This document shows positions 8,828 through 18,793 of a stretch of 64,000 bases of DNA, one piece after another. Each line of letters begins with the position of its first letter. Positions within the stretch are counted from its first letter, which is position 1. Made by a program: the position numbers and the translations under genes. Source of the DNA: Martinezella lusitana (GTDB lineage Bacteria; Pseudomonadota; Alphaproteobacteria; Rhizobiales; Rhizobiaceae); the NCBI RefSeq assembly GCF_900094565.1, contig NZ_FMAF01000003.1:553948-617947 (forward strand), in the 5' to 3' direction. Under the pieces are notes generated by a model. That model saw nothing but the letters and a program-made list of their open reading frames with translations. It was not told the DNA's origin and did not search any database.

Positions 8828-10095
8828 CCACTCCTGGTTTCTGCCGTCCGACGCTGGAAGAGATCGTGGAAGACCGGATAGATCTGGCTACGATCATTCA
8901 CGCGCCGCATCGAGAGCACCGGCCAGGCCGCCTGCAGCCGCTCGTAGAGCGACCAGATCGCCGAGCCCGACGAGATCGCGACGCTGCGTGATTCGCCCAC
9001 TTCCAGATAGGCGAAATACTGGCAAACCGGCAGGATTTCGCCAGTCAGGAGCGCAGCGGTCGTCGCATTGTCTGAATAGGCGTTGTCGCCGTCCGATGCC
9101 TGCGCGGCATAGATATTCCAGTCCGATGGCGGGAAGCGATCGTGCACGATCCGCCGCATCGCTTCGAGCGCACTCGAAACCTGTGTGCCACCCGTCGCCG
9201 GACTGCGAAAGAACGTCTCCTCATCCACCTCCTCGGCCACGTCGGTATGCCGGATGAAGACGATCTCGACACGGCGATACTGCCGGGTGAGGAAGATGTA
9301 GAGCAGCATGTAGAAGCGCTTGGCGAGATCCTTCATGTGCTCGGACATCGAGCCGGATACGTCCATCAGGCAGAACATGACGGCCTGCGCCACCGGCTTC
9401 GGCTCGTTCTCGAAACGGCGATAGCGGATGTCGATCGGATCGATATAGGGAATGCGCCGAACCTTGGATTCCAGCAGCTTGATCTCAGCCTCGAGCTGGG
9501 CCCGACGCTTCTCGTCCTTGCACTCTTCTGCCTCTTCGATGAGCTTGGCGACCGTTTCCGGCTTCGGACGATGCAGGGCGACACGCCGCATCATCGCCAA
9601 CCGCATGGTGCGGTTGATCGCCAGATTGGCGGGCGATCCCGTCACCGAATAGCCTGATCGTACTGGATTGATCTGGTCTGTCGATATAAGCCGCCGCTTG
9701 GCGAGATCCGGCAGCTCGAGATCATCGAGGAAGAGATCGAGGAACTCATCGCGCGTCAGGATGAAGCGGAAGGCGTCCTCGCCGGTACCGTCGCCGCCGG
9801 CGCGCGGCTTGCCGCCGCCGCTTTCCGGACGCGGGATGATGTCGCCTTCCAGAAAGTCCTTGTTGCCGGGAAGAATATGCTCCCGCAGCCCTTCCGGGCC
9901 GCGATGGAACCGAGGTTCCTCGGTTCCATCCAGGGGAATGCTGATTTCGCCACCTTTCAGAATGTCCTGAATGTCGCGATTTTGAGAGGTTTCATAGACC
10001 GCTCTCTGCACCAGCGCTTTTGCTCTTCGCAAAAATCGTTGACGATTTTCTAAACTTTTGCCGCCTGGGTTCAGGCGTCGGTCAACAATGTGCAT
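8824..10095 (-). CDS. YeaH/YhbH family protein (DUF444)
   Basis: The protein has 423 residues. The N-terminal half is basic (RRLNPGGKSLENRQRFLRRA), and a Gly-rich patch lies near residues 85-105. The C-terminal half is a von Willebrand A-like domain with the metal-site motif DVSGSMSEHMKD near residue 250, then TGGTQVSSAL. It is the middle gene of prkA-yeaH-spoVR, the same order as yeaG-yeaH and ycgB partners elsewhere. In enterobacteria this module responds to nitrogen starvation and stationary phase; here that is inference from conserved order. Confidence 0.93.
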   Translation of the reverse strand: MHIVDRRLNPGGKSLENRQRFLRRAKALVQRAVYETSQNRDIQDILKGGEISIPLDGTEEPRFHRGPEGLREHILPGNKDFLEGDIIPRPESGGGKPRAGGDGTGEDAFRFILTRDEFLDLFLDDLELPDLAKRRLISTDQINPVRSGYSVTGSPANLAINRTMRLAMMRRVALHRPKPETVAKLIEEAEECKDEKRRAQLEAEIKLLESKVRRIPYIDPIDIRYRRFENEPKPVAQAVMFCLMDVSGSMSEHMKDLAKRFYMLLYIFLTRQYRRVEIVFIRHTDVAEEVDEETFFRSPATGGTQVSSALEAMRRIVHDRFPPSDWNIYAAQASDGDNAYSDNATTAALLTGEILPVCQYFAYLEVGESRSVAISSGSAIWSLYERLQAAWPVLSMRRVNDRSQIYPVFHDLFQRRTAETRSG

Positions 10096-10113
10096 TCCTT
10101 CTTCCTTGGTGGC

Positions 10114-12060
10114 TCATCCCGCCTGTTTCACACGCATGTACCATTCCACAAGCCGTCGAACCTGACGCTCGGTATAACCCCGCGCCATCATGCGCTCGAC
10201 GAATTCGCCATGTTTCTTTTCGGACTCGCCGTCCTTCTTGGACCCGAACGAGATAACAGGCAGAAGATCCTCGACCTGGGAGAACATCCGCTTTTCGATG
10301 ACTTCGCGGATTTTCTCGTAGCTCGTCCAGGATGGATTCTTGCCGCCGTGGCTCGCCCGTGCCCTCAGGCAGAACTTGACGATCTCGTTGCGGAAATCCT
10401 TCGGGTTGGCGATGCCGGCCGGTTTCTCGATCTTGGTGAGTTCCTGATTGAGAAGCTCGCGGTCCAGAAGCTGACCTGTATCGGGATCCTTGAAGTCGAC
10501 ATCCTCGATCCAGGCGTCGGCGTAGTCGACGTAGCGATCAAAGAGGTTCTGTCCGTAATCCGAATAGGACTCCAGATAGGCCTTCTGGATCTCATGCCCG
10601 ATGAATTCCGCGTACCGCGGCCCGAGTTCGCTCTTGATGAACTCGATGTAAAGCTTCTCGGTTTCGAGCGGCAGCTGCTCCCTGCGGATCGACTGCTCCA
10701 GCATGTACATCAGGTGCACCGGATCAGCGCCGATCTCGGTGGTGTCGTAGTTGAAGGTCGCCGCCAGCACCTTGAAGGCAAAGCGGGTCGAAGCCCCGTC
10801 CATGCCTTCGTCGACGCCGGCAGAGTCGCGATATTCCTGCACGCTGCGCGCTCTCGGATCGGTCTCCTTCAGGCTCTCGCCGTCATAGACCCGAAGCTTG
10901 GAGAAAGCAGTCGAGTTCTCGTGCTTGGAGAGCCGCGTCAGAACCGTGAAGCGGGCGAGCGTCTCCAAAGTCGACGGCGCGCACGGCGCGTCGCTGAGCT
11001 CGGACTCCTCGATCAGCTTCTCGTAGATCTTCTGCTCTTCGGTGACCCGCAGGCAATAAGGCACCTTGACCACGCAGATGCGGTCGATGAACGCCTCATT
11101 GTTCTTGTTGGCCTTGAAGGTCTGCCACTCCGACTCGTTCGAATGGGCGAGAATGATGCCGGAGAAGGGAATGGCGCCGATATTCTCGGTGCCGATATAA
11201 TTGCCTTCCTGGGTCGCCGTCAGCAGCGGATGCAGCATCTTGATCGGCGCCTTGAACATCTCGACGAACTCGAGAATGCCCTGGTTGGCACGGTTCAGCG
11301 CACCCGAATAGCTGTAGGCGTCGGGATCGTTCTGCGCCAAGCTTTCGAGCTTGCGGATATCCACCTTGCCGACCAGCGAGGAGATATCCTGGTTGTTCTC
11401 GTCGCCCGGCTCCGTCTTGGCGACGGCAATTTGTCGCAGCCTGGAGGGCTGCATCCGGACGATGCGGAAACGGGAAATATCGCCTTCGAACTCTTCCAGC
11501 CGCTTCAGGCACCATGGACTCATGAGGCCGGTCAGGCGGCGACGCGGAATGCCGTAGCGCTCCTCGATCATCGGCCCCATGGTGACGGGGTCGAACAGGC
11601 TGAGCGGACTTTCGAAGACCGGGCTCAGCTCATTGCCGGCCTTGAGCACATAGATCGGATGCACTTCCATCAGCGACTTCAGCCGCTCGGCAAGTGAGGA
11701 TTTGCCTCCGCCGACAGGCCCGAGCAGATAGAGGATCTGTTTACGCTCTTCCAGCCCTTGCGCCGCATGACGGAAGAAGGCGACGATGCGTTCGATCGTC
11801 TCCTCCATGCCGAAAAAGCCGGCAAAGGCGGGATAGGTCCGGATTGTCCGGTTCATAAAGATACGCCCAAGTCTGGTGTCCTTGGCCGTATCGATCAGCA
11901 GTGGTTCTCCCATCGCGGCCAGCAGGCGCTCCGACGCATTTGCGTACATGAGCGGATCATCCCGGCACGCATCCAGGTATTCGGAGAATGACATCTCGAC
12001 TTCGCGCCGTGCTTCGAAAGAACGGGCGAACGTGTTGAATAGCACATCGTTATTTGACAT
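10114..12060 (-). CDS. prkA: PrkA family serine protein kinase (YeaG-like)
   Basis: This is a 648-residue protein. The AAA-like N-terminal module has a Walker A-type sequence LLGPVGGGKSSLAERLK near residue 105, and the C-terminal PrkA domain is at about 400-640. The family combines an ATPase module with a region related to cAMP-dependent kinase. ATG 12060 (MSNNDVLFNTFARSFE) is preferred over the longer frame to 12111, because the alignment with known PrkA proteins begins here. It is the first gene of the operon with yeaH 18 bases downstream and spoVR after that. Confidence 0.94.
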   Translation of the reverse strand: MSNNDVLFNTFARSFEARREVEMSFSEYLDACRDDPLMYANASERLLAAMGEPLLIDTAKDTRLGRIFMNRTIRTYPAFAGFFGMEETIERIVAFFRHAAQGLEERKQILYLLGPVGGGKSSLAERLKSLMEVHPIYVLKAGNELSPVFESPLSLFDPVTMGPMIEERYGIPRRRLTGLMSPWCLKRLEEFEGDISRFRIVRMQPSRLRQIAVAKTEPGDENNQDISSLVGKVDIRKLESLAQNDPDAYSYSGALNRANQGILEFVEMFKAPIKMLHPLLTATQEGNYIGTENIGAIPFSGIILAHSNESEWQTFKANKNNEAFIDRICVVKVPYCLRVTEEQKIYEKLIEESELSDAPCAPSTLETLARFTVLTRLSKHENSTAFSKLRVYDGESLKETDPRARSVQEYRDSAGVDEGMDGASTRFAFKVLAATFNYDTTEIGADPVHLMYMLEQSIRREQLPLETEKLYIEFIKSELGPRYAEFIGHEIQKAYLESYSDYGQNLFDRYVDYADAWIEDVDFKDPDTGQLLDRELLNQELTKIEKPAGIANPKDFRNEIVKFCLRARASHGGKNPSWTSYEKIREVIEKRMFSQVEDLLPVISFGSKKDGESEKKHGEFVERMMARGYTERQVRRLVEWYMRVKQAG

Positions 12061-12397
12061 GGCGCCTCGATAGCTTGCTATTGCAATAAACGCCGGACTT
12101 AACGAGATCACTTATCCCGCTAGTATCTAAGGTGCGGTAAGAGTCGCTTCGAATCAATAGGTGACCCGTACAATAATTCGTACGCTTGATTGCAAATGTC
12201 ATCAACATGTTGAAGGGACCATGCACCGAATTAATGAAGAACGCCCTTAAGTTGTTGCAATCAACGACACCCCATCAAGGGATGTACACCCTCGAAAAGA
12301 CAACTTGACCGGCTTTCCCATGCGGGAAGCCCGGCCTTGATGAACCGAGCGAGACCAGCGTCAATCCGACAATATCAGCATAATTTTGGAGAAAAGA
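12061..12397. other. Intergenic region upstream of prkA
   Basis: These 337 bases between prkA and tRNA-Phe contain the prkA promoter. A small palindrome GTAC-N8-GTAC lies about 110 bases upstream of the prkA start. A stem GGCTT(T)CCC / GGGAAGCC at 12311-12331 is followed on the minus strand, some bases later, by a TTTT run and may end the tRNA-Phe transcript. I see no ORF of credible composition. Confidence 0.4.
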
Positions 12398-12473
12398 TGG
12401 TGCCCAGAGCCGGAATCGAACCAGCGACACGCGGATTTTCAATCCGCTGCTCTACCAACTGAGCTATCTGGGC
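12398..12473 (-). tRNA. tRNA-Phe (GAA)
   Basis: The minus strand folds as a 76-base cloverleaf beginning GCCCAGATAGCTCAG and ending with encoded CCA. The anticodon arm reads GCGGATTGAAAATCCGC with anticodon GAA, and the T arm carries GGTTCGATTCC. The sequence is close to the well-known E. coli tRNA-Phe. Confidence 0.97.
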
Positions 12474-12669
12474 ATCCGAGCTTCGCGTACGGATAAGAGC
12501 CTTGAAAGGCCCTGGGCGGTTGGTTCGCCCCGGAAGCGAGCGGGGTTATAGCATCTTGTTCGCCCATGTCCAGCCGCAAATGACTCTTTTTTGACAGGAA
12601 ATGGAGTTTTGGCAATTCACGAGCAAAATGAAGGGGTTCGCAACGCCGAACAACGCCGGGAAGCGGTAT

Positions 12670-12906
12670 TTACTCGCTCTCGGAGCCGTCGGCTTTCTCC
12701 TCTTCCTCGGTAACGGGAATGGCGTAGGAGCCATTGAGCCACCGCGAAAGATCGAGCGAACGGCAGCGATCCGAACAGAAGGGATAGTGTTCGCGTACCG
12801 AAGGACGGCCGCATTCCGCGCAAGCGCGCGTCTTGCGCAGCGGCTCGATCTTCGAGCCCACCTTGATCTCACCAACCTTCGTCATGATTCCTATCCTTCC
12901 TGCCAT
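12670..12906 (-). CDS. yacG: DNA gyrase inhibitor YacG
   Basis: This small zinc protein of 78 residues has four zinc ligands in the pattern C-AE-C ... C-SDR-C ([20 protein letters not shown]), followed by [11 protein letters not shown], the family hallmark. YacG binds GyrB and inhibits DNA gyrase. The start could be ATG 12906 (overlapping maf by 16 bases) or ATG 12885 (MTKVGEIK); both keep the zinc site. It is the last gene of the maf-yacG pair. The acidic tail [12 protein letters not shown] is common in alphaproteobacterial members. Confidence 0.92.
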   Translation of the reverse strand: MAGRIGIMTKVGEIKVGSKIEPLRKTRACAECGRPSVREHYPFCSDRCRSLDLSRWLNGSYAIPVTEEEEKADGSESE

Positions 12907-13511
12907 CCGGCGTGAACGTCGAATCCCTCGCCCGCCAGCAAAAGCATGGTCTCATAAAGCGGCAATCCGACGACATTGCTGTAGGAGCCGATCAGCTTCT
13001 GCACGAAGGAGCCTGCAAGCCCCTGGATGCCATAGGCTCCGGCCTTGCCCCGCCACTGGCCGGACGCCAGATACATTTCGATATCGCGGCTGGAAAGCCG
13101 CTTGAAACGCACCTTGGTCTCCACAACTTTCTGACGCAGCTTGCGGTCCGGCGTGATCAGGCAGATCCCGGTATAGACGACATGGCCTCGTCCGGAGAGA
13201 AGATGCAGGGCCGAAGAGGCTTCGTCGACGAACTCCGCCTTCGGCAGGATACGCCGGCCGACGGCAACGACCGTGTCGGCGGAGAGAATATAGCTGCTCT
13301 GCCAGGCGACATCGCTCTTCACGGCCGCAAACGCCGCCTCGCCCTTCTCAGCCGAAAGCCGCCGCGCCAGCGAGCGCGGATGCTCCGACTTCTTCGGCGT
13401 CTCGTCGATGTCCATGGGCATGAGACGTGAAGGCTCGATGCCTGACTGGTGCAGGAGCTCGACGCGACGCGGCGATCCGGAAGCCAGTATCAGCTTGTGT
13501 TTCAACGCCAT
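12891..13511 (-). CDS. maf: Maf-like nucleoside triphosphate pyrophosphatase
   Basis: The protein has about 206 residues and the Maf opening [14 protein letters not shown]. The DTVV loop ([15 protein letters not shown]) contributes the catalytic acid, and [17 protein letters not shown] is the conserved C-terminal signature. Maf enzymes hydrolyse dTTP/UTP or methylated nucleotides to monophosphates. ATG 13511 (MALKHKL) is preferred; an in-frame ATG six codons upstream (13529) is possible. It overlaps yacG and lies downstream of infA, with a rhizobial palindrome between them. Confidence 0.93.
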   Translation of the reverse strand: MALKHKLILASGSPRRVELLHQSGIEPSRLMPMDIDETPKKSEHPRSLARRLSAEKGEAAFAAVKSDVAWQSSYILSADTVVAVGRRILPKAEFVDEASSALHLLSGRGHVVYTGICLITPDRKLRQKVVETKVRFKRLSSRDIEMYLASGQWRGKAGAYGIQGLAGSFVQKLIGSYSNVVGLPLYETMLLLAGEGFDVHAGWQEG

Positions 13512-13550
13512 CAGACCTCGACCTGTCATGCGGGGATGAGAACCGACTCC

Positions 13551-13600
13551 AGAGCATGATGCCGAAAAGTGTTAGGGGATTTCGGGCGACATCATGCTCT
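13551..13600. repeat. Rhizobial palindromic intergenic repeat (AGAGCATGATG type)
   Basis: Arms AGAGCATGATG (13551-13561) and CATCATGCTCT (13590-13600) are perfectly complementary, with GCCGAAAAGTG and TTTCGGGCGA inside. This pattern is a common dispersed element of Rhizobium and Agrobacterium genomes. A degraded relative is visible at about 36411-36460. It sits between infA and maf. Confidence 0.7.
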
Positions 13601-13625
13601 ACTTCTTTGAACCCAGAGCGGCGGA

Positions 13626-13844
13626 CTACTTGAAACGGTAGGTGATGCGGCCCTTGGTCAGGTCATAGGGGGTCATTTCCACCAGCACCTTGTCGCCGGC
13701 AAGAACGCGGATGCGGTTCTTGCGCATGCGGCCTGCCGTGTGGGCGATGATCTCGTGCTCGTTTTCCAGCTTCACGCGGAATGTCGCGTTCGGCAGGAGT
13801 TCGGTGACGACACCGGGAAATTCGAGGACTTCTTCTTTCGGCAT
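13626..13844 (-). CDS. infA: Translation initiation factor IF-1
   Basis: The 72-residue protein is a single OB fold of exactly the usual IF-1 length. It reads [19 protein letters not shown], continues with [13 protein letters not shown] and ends with [15 protein letters not shown]-1 binds the A site of the 30S subunit during initiation. It is the most conserved gene in the window and supports a chromosomal location. It lies in the alphaproteobacterial order LMW phosphatase - infA - maf - yacG. Confidence 0.98.
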   Translation of the reverse strand: MPKEEVLEFPGVVTELLPNATFRVKLENEHEIIAHTAGRMRKNRIRVLAGDKVLVEMTPYDLTKGRITYRFK

Positions 13845-13986
13845 TAAAGCTTCTTTTCCTGTCGGTTGAGGTCGGCGCCCATGGCAAAAAGCCGGGGGTC
13901 GCCGGAAATTGCGCGGAAACTACACAATCGCCGCGGTTTTGTGAACCTCGTTGATAAGGGTTTCTGCATTTGTTTCATCCGCAGCT

Positions 13987-14484
13987 CTAAAGCGAGCCGC
14001 GATGTTCCACAAGTCGGCTTTCGATCAGCCCGAGAAGATAGTCCCGAACCTCGCGATAGGCGGTGAGAACCTGCTCGCGGGTTCCGTCCGTCGCGGAGGG
14101 ATCCATGGTCGGCCAATAAATGACATCCACGGCATTGGCCCTGGTCAATTCCAGGGCGGCGTGATGCGCCTCCGGCGAGAGCGTGATGATGACATCGAAG
14201 AAATCATCCTCCAGCTCCTCCATGGTCTGCGGCTGCCGGCGGCCGAGCGAAAGCCCCATCTCATCAAGCACGACATCGACGAAGGGATTGCGCTCGCCGG
14301 CGCGCACGCCCGCCGAGGCGATATAGGTGCCCTGCGGCAGCATATAGCGCGCGATCGCCTCGGCCATCGGCGAGCGGATGGTATTGAGCCCGCACATGAA
14401 GAGGATGGCGCCGGGCGCTTTGCCACCATGCTCGCCCCCCTGCCTCTGCTCTGGCACCCGCCCCATGACAGTCACCCGCGCCAA
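13987..14484 (-). CDS. Low-molecular-weight phosphatase / arsenate reductase family protein
   Basis: The protein has 165 residues (about 159 if ATG 14466 is used). The phosphate loop [15 protein letters not shown] has the Cys-X5-Arg signature of low-molecular-weight phosphotyrosine phosphatases and ArsC-type reductases. A downstream Asp-Pro (TMDPSATDG) supplies the general acid. In this conserved alphaproteobacterial gene block it lies between the UPF0262 gene (13-base overlap) and infA. The substrate is unknown; arsenate reduction is possible but not supported by neighbours. Confidence 0.88.
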   Translation of the reverse strand: MARVTVMGRVPEQRQGGEHGGKAPGAILFMCGLNTIRSPMAEAIARYMLPQGTYIASAGVRAGERNPFVDVVLDEMGLSLGRRQPQTMEELEDDFFDVIITLSPEAHHAALELTRANAVDVIYWPTMDPSATDGTREQVLTAYREVRDYLLGLIESRLVEHRGSL

Positions 14485-14945
14485 TAGAGCACGCAGACAA
14501 GCGTAAAGAGCCGGCGGGCTGTGTCGAAATCCATGACGATCTTGCCGTTCAGCCGGTCCATCAGCGTCCGGGAGCCTTCGTTGTGGATGCCGCGCCGGCC
14601 CATGTCGATCGCCTCGATGCGACTGGGCGTGGAGGAGCGTATCGCCTCGTAGTAGCTCTCGCAGATCATGAAGTAATCCTTCACGATGCGGCGGAACGGC
14701 GTCAGCGACAGGATGTGCGTGGCGACCACGACGCCATCTTCCGTGCGGATATCGAAGACCAGCTTCTGGTCGACCAGCGACAGATTGAGCAGATAGGGGC
14801 CGCCCTTGTGTCCCACGGGCTCGAAGCTGTTTTCCTCGATCAGGTCGAAGATGGCGACGGCGCGCTCATGTTCGACATCCGGCGTCGAGCGGCCGATCGT
14901 GTCGTCCAGGACAACGTCGCTCAGCCGGAAGACGCCTTCAGCCAT
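14472..14945 (-). CDS. UPF0262 family protein
   Basis: This 157-residue protein is characteristic of alphaproteobacteria. Features are [20 protein letters not shown], then a long conserved stretch with [17 protein letters not shown] and [12 protein letters not shown]. There is no known activity. Only three bases separate it from hisD upstream, and it overlaps the phosphatase gene downstream, so these are co-transcribed. The family is restricted and always sits near hisD, which hints at a housekeeping role that is still unassigned. Confidence 0.93.
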   Translation of the reverse strand: MAEGVFRLSDVVLDDTIGRSTPDVEHERAVAIFDLIEENSFEPVGHKGGPYLLNLSLVDQKLVFDIRTEDGVVVATHILSLTPFRRIVKDYFMICESYYEAIRSSTPSRIEAIDMGRRGIHNEGSRTLMDRLNGKIVMDFDTARRLFTLVCVLYWRG

Positions 14946-14948
14946 GCC

Positions 14949-16247
14949 TCACCCCTCGAGATTGAGGCGGATCGCGACGGACCGCGCGTGTGCGTCCAGC
15001 CCCTCGGAATTGGCAAGCGCGATCGCCGCCGGTCCCAGCGCGCGTAGCTGTTCTGGCCCGAGCCGCAGGATCGACGTGCGCTTGACGAAGTCGAGCACGG
15101 AAAGGCCGGACGAGAAGCGGGCGGAACGGGCCGTCGGCAGCACATGGTTTGAGCCGCCGACATAATCGCCGATCACTTCGGGCGTATGGCGGCCGACGAA
15201 GATGGCGCCGGCATTGCGGATACCGGCAAGCAACGCGTCGGGATCGTCAACGGCGAGTTCGACATGCTCGGCGGCGATACGGTTGGCGAGCGGAACGGCA
15301 TGCTTCAGATCGGCTACCTGGATGATGGCGCCGAAATCCCGCCAGCTTGCCGCCGCCGTCTGCGCCCGGCTCAACTGCTTGATCTGGCGCTCGACGGCGC
15401 CTTCGACAGCCTTGCCGAATTCGGCATCGTCGGTGATCAGGATCGACTGCGCGCCCTCGTCATGCTCGGCCTGCGCCAAGAGATCGGCGGCGAGCCAATC
15501 CGGATCGTTGTTCTTGTCGGCGATGACGAGCACTTCCGAAGGGCCGGCGATCATATCGATGCCGACGGTGCCGAAAACATGCCGCTTGGCGGCGGCCACA
15601 TAGGCATTGCCGGGGCCGGTAATCTTGTAGACCGGAGCAATCGTCTCCGTGCCATAGGCAAGAGCCGCGATCGCCTGCGCGCCGCCGATGCGGTAGATCT
15701 CCTCGACGCCGGCCATGCGGGCAGCGGCCAGCACCGCCGGGTTGATGGCGCCGCCCATGGTCGGCACCGTGATGACGACACGCTCGACGCCGGCGACCTT
15801 GGCCGGCACGGCATTCATCAGCACAGAGCTCGGATAGCTTGCCGTACCACCCGGCACATAGAGGCCGACAGCCTCGATCGCCGTCCAGCGCGAGCCGAGG
15901 CCGACGCCGAGATCGTCCTCATAGATATCGTCCTTCGGCAATTGCCGGCGATGATGCGATTCGATGCGGGTGGCGGCAACCTTGAGCGCCCCCAGCACCT
16001 CGGAGGGAACGGCTGCGATCGCCGCATCGATCTCGGCTTCGGCGACGCGCATGGGCGTCGTGGCGAAATCGATGCCTTCGAATTTCTGGGAATAGTGAGC
16101 AAGGGCGGCATCGCCGCGCGTCCGCACATCGTCGATGATGCCTCGCACCACGGCATTCACATCTTCGGACACTTCCCGTTTGGTCGTCAGAAAGGCGGCA
16201 AACTGCTGCTCGAACCCTTCCGATGCCTGATCCAGCCAGATAGCCAA
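14949..16247 (-). CDS. hisD: Histidinol dehydrogenase
   Basis: With the start used here the enzyme has 432 residues. It catalyses the last two oxidations of histidine synthesis (L-histidinol to L-histidine, NAD-dependent, zinc). Visible signatures are the NAD-binding region around GPGNAYVAAAKR, the family pattern GPSEVLVIADKNNDPDWLAADLLAQAEHDE and the zinc/catalytic AAEHVEL. I chose TTG 16247 (LAIWLDQASEGF) because GAGGA sits nine bases upstream and the family normally begins there; ATG 16292 would add 15 unconserved residues. Confidence 0.95.
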   Translation of the reverse strand: MAIWLDQASEGFEQQFAAFLTTKREVSEDVNAVVRGIIDDVRTRGDAALAHYSQKFEGIDFATTPMRVAEAEIDAAIAAVPSEVLGALKVAATRIESHHRRQLPKDDIYEDDLGVGLGSRWTAIEAVGLYVPGGTASYPSSVLMNAVPAKVAGVERVVITVPTMGGAINPAVLAAARMAGVEEIYRIGGAQAIAALAYGTETIAPVYKITGPGNAYVAAAKRHVFGTVGIDMIAGPSEVLVIADKNNDPDWLAADLLAQAEHDEGAQSILITDDAEFGKAVEGAVERQIKQLSRAQTAAASWRDFGAIIQVADLKHAVPLANRIAAEHVELAVDDPDALLAGIRNAGAIFVGRHTPEVIGDYVGGSNHVLPTARSARFSSGLSVLDFVKRTSILRLGPEQLRALGPAAIALANSEGLDAHARSVAIRLNLEG

Positions 16248-16307
16248 CGCTGATAATCCTCTTTCATCGAGGCCGCCCTGAGCGGCCGGCATTCATCGAT
16301 CGCCTGC

Positions 16308-16751
16308 CTATTCGCCCGCATCCGGATGGCGGGGCTTATGCGCGGTTTCCCATGCGCCGCCGATATCGGCAAGCTGAACCTCGATGCATTCGACATCGAG
16401 CGCAATGGTGGCCTTGCCGGCAAGCGTCAGCTCGATCGTACCGTCAGGCCCCTCGCCCTTCTGCTCGAAGCGGATGGCGAGCAGCGACAGCACCTCGTCG
16501 CGGTTGCGCCGGTCGACGCCATTGGAGCGCACGGCCTGCACCCGCTTGAACACCAGCGCGGCGCGATGGCGCTGATAGGGCTTGCCGCGCTCACCCGACT
16601 GTTCCCAGGCAAAACGATTGGCCGCAAGCGAGAACTGCCCGAGCGTCGGCGCAAAGGACATGTCGCCGACCTTGAAGACGCTATCCTGCATATGCGCGGA
16701 TATGACGCCCAGATCTTCGTTGTCGAGTGCCATTAGCTTCAGATCGCCCAT
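16308..16751 (-). CDS. DUF2948 family protein
   Basis: The protein has 147 residues from ATG 16751 (MGDLKLMALDNEDLGVISAH). An upstream ATG at 16838 would add an Arg-rich leader of doubtful reality. It is a conserved alphaproteobacterial protein with LALLAIRFE-like beta strands and a Cys-containing end (ALDVECIEVQLADIGGAWET). It lies directly upstream of hisD (60-base gap) and downstream of murA, as in many Rhizobiales. Function unknown. Confidence 0.88.
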   Translation of the reverse strand: MGDLKLMALDNEDLGVISAHMQDSVFKVGDMSFAPTLGQFSLAANRFAWEQSGERGKPYQRHRAALVFKRVQAVRSNGVDRRNRDEVLSLLAIRFEQKGEGPDGTIELTLAGKATIALDVECIEVQLADIGGAWETAHKPRHPDAGE

Positions 16752-16884
16752 TCGCCCTTTATCCCCGATCGCACAATCGAAACGCCGTAACAGACGTTTC
16801 CCTTCTGTGGACATAGGATGCGAGCGCAAAAGACGCAACCGAAGAAAGCGGGCTCGCCCGCTCTCTGCACGACAAGAAATAATT

Positions 16885-18177
16885 TTAGTCGCTGATGCGC
16901 TCGACCACCGCGCCGCAGCGCGTCAGCTTGTCTTCCAGCCGCTCGAAGCCACGATCGAGATGATAGATGCGCGACACCACAGTCTCACCCTCGGCGGCAA
17001 GGCCGGCGATGACGAGCGAGACGGAGGCGCGAAGATCGGTCGCCATGACCGGCGCGCCCTTCAATCGCTCGACACCCTCGATGCGGGCCGTCTGGCCGGA
17101 AAGCGAGATCCTGGCGCCGAGGCGGGCGAGCTCCTGCACATGCATGAAGCGGTTTTCGAAGATGGTTTCGGTGATATGTGCGGTACCCGACGAGCGCGTC
17201 ATCAGCGCCATGAACTGCGCCTGCAGGTCGGTCGGGAAGCCGGGGAACGGATCGGTGACGATATCGACGGGCTGGATGCCGCCGCCGTTGCGCTTGATGC
17301 GGATGCCGTTATTGGTCGCCGAAATATCGGCGCCGGCGCGGCGCAGGCTTTCGAGCGCGGTGTCGAGCAGCGCCATATCGGTATTTTCCAGGCGGACATC
17401 GCCGCCGGCCATGGCGACGGCCATGGCATAGGTGCCGGTCTCGATACGGTCAGGCAGAACGCGGTGGCGGGCGCCGGAAAGCGAGGTGACGCCTTCGATG
17501 GTGATCGTGCCGGTGCCGGCGCCGGAAATCTTGGCGCCCATCGCGATCAGGCAATTGGCGAGATCGACGATTTCAGGTTCTCGCGCCGCATTGCCGATAA
17601 CCGTCGTGCCGCGGGCAAGCGTCGCCGCCATCATCATCACATGCGTCGCGCCGACCGAAACCTTCGGGAAGACATAGCGCGCGCCGATGAGGCCGCCCTT
17701 GGGCGCCGTGGCATTGATATAGCCGGCGTCGATTTCCATGGTGGCGCCGAGCGCCTCGAGGCCCTCGATGAACAGATCGACCGGACGCGTGCCGATGGCG
17801 CAGCCGCCCGGCAGCGACACGCGCGCCTGGCCCTCGCGGGCAAGCAGCGGCCCGATGACCCAGAAGCTGGCGCGCATCTTGGCGACCAGTTCATAGGGTG
17901 CTGTCGTATCGACGATGGTGCGGCAGGTGAAATGGATGGTGCGGGAATAGCCGTCTTCCTGGCGCTCGCGCCGGCCGTTGACGGCGACGTCGACGCCATG
18001 GTTGCCGAGGATGCGCATCAGAAGCTCGACATCGGCCAGATGCGGCACGTTCTCCAGCGTCAGCGTATCGCTGGTCAAAAGCGAGGCGATCATCAGCGGC
18101 AGGGCGGCATTCTTGGCGCCGGAGATCGGAATGATACCGTTTAGCTCGTTGCCGCCGACAATCCTGATACGATCCAT
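16885..18177 (-). CDS. murA: UDP-N-acetylglucosamine 1-carboxyvinyltransferase
   Basis: This 430-residue enzyme commits UDP-GlcNAc to peptidoglycan synthesis by transferring the enolpyruvyl group of PEP. The N-terminus [20 protein letters not shown] has the conserved Lys/Asn of the PEP site. The active-site loop [15 protein letters not shown] keeps the catalytic Cys, which is the fosfomycin target. Length and both halves of the inverse alpha/beta barrel are complete. It heads the murA - DUF2948 - hisD gene block. Confidence 0.97.
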   Translation of the reverse strand: MDRIRIVGGNELNGIIPISGAKNAALPLMIASLLTSDTLTLENVPHLADVELLMRILGNHGVDVAVNGRRERQEDGYSRTIHFTCRTIVDTTAPYELVAKMRASFWVIGPLLAREGQARVSLPGGCAIGTRPVDLFIEGLEALGATMEIDAGYINATAPKGGLIGARYVFPKVSVGATHVMMMAATLARGTTVIGNAAREPEIVDLANCLIAMGAKISGAGTGTITIEGVTSLSGARHRVLPDRIETGTYAMAVAMAGGDVRLENTDMALLDTALESLRRAGADISATNNGIRIKRNGGGIQPVDIVTDPFPGFPTDLQAQFMALMTRSSGTAHITETIFENRFMHVQELARLGARISLSGQTARIEGVERLKGAPVMATDLRASVSLVIAGLAAEGETVVSRIYHLDRGFERLEDKLTRCGAVVERISD

Positions 18178-18290
18178 ATGTGCAATACGGGCAAGGCCCG
18201 CCTTTCCTGAAGTTCCGTCCGCCTGGGAAAAAGCGCTCTTTAGACGAAATAGATTAAGGCTTCAATTCGTTTGATGATGGGCGACATCAA

Positions 18291-18563
18291 TCATTGCGAT
18301 TCGTCCATTTTTGCGGCAGCATCCGGCTCATCCCCAGCTTTTGCAGCCGGCAGCCCATCCGTCTCGTCGGCTTGTCCCGCGCGGCGGGCGCGCACCTGCT
18401 GCTTGCGACGCGACAGATTCTCGCGCAGCTTCAGCGCCGCCCGCTCGCGCCGCCTGTCCGCCTCGGTTATCTGCTTGCCGCCCGCGAGCTCACCCGCCTC
18501 GCCGGCGGTCAAACCGCCCTGCAAAACCTTGCCGTCATCGATCTTCGTCTTGTCCGCACCCAT
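18291..18563 (-). CDS. Small charged hypothetical protein
   Basis: The 90-residue frame is upstream of and codirectional with murA. It reads MGADKTKIDDGKVLQGGLTAGE, then a very basic helix (TEADRRRERAALKLRENLSRRKQQVRARR) and an acidic tail. It has low complexity, no membrane segment and no recognised domain. Position and composition fit a small conserved rhizobial protein, but the overlapping + strand frame has similar length, so only homology would settle which is real. Confidence 0.5.
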   Translation of the reverse strand: MGADKTKIDDGKVLQGGLTAGEAGELAGGKQITEADRRRERAALKLRENLSRRKQQVRARRAGQADETDGLPAAKAGDEPDAAAKMDESQ

Positions 18564-18718
18564 CTATTCGTCATAGCGGAAAACCCCGCCCGTCAAAAGA
18601 CCGACACATTTTTTCCCACGATCTTTCACCGAAGTTGAAAATTGCGGCTTGCACTCAGCCCCGACCTATGGCAATAGCCGCCTCGCCCAATACGGCGCAC
18701 TTAACCGCGCCACGGATT

Positions 18719-18793
18719 GCTGCTATAGCTCAGGGGTAGAGCACTCCCTTGGTAAGGGAGAGGCCGAGAGTTCAAATCTCTCTAGCAGCACCA
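18719..18793 (+). tRNA. tRNA-Thr (GGT)
   Basis: A 75-base cloverleaf begins GCTGCTATAGCTCAG and ends with encoded CCA. The acceptor stem pairs GCTGCTA with TAGCAGC. The anticodon loop TTGGTAA gives anticodon GGT, and the T arm is GAGTTCAAATC. The foreign-looking AIPR gene lies directly downstream, a common position for integrated DNA. Confidence 0.96.
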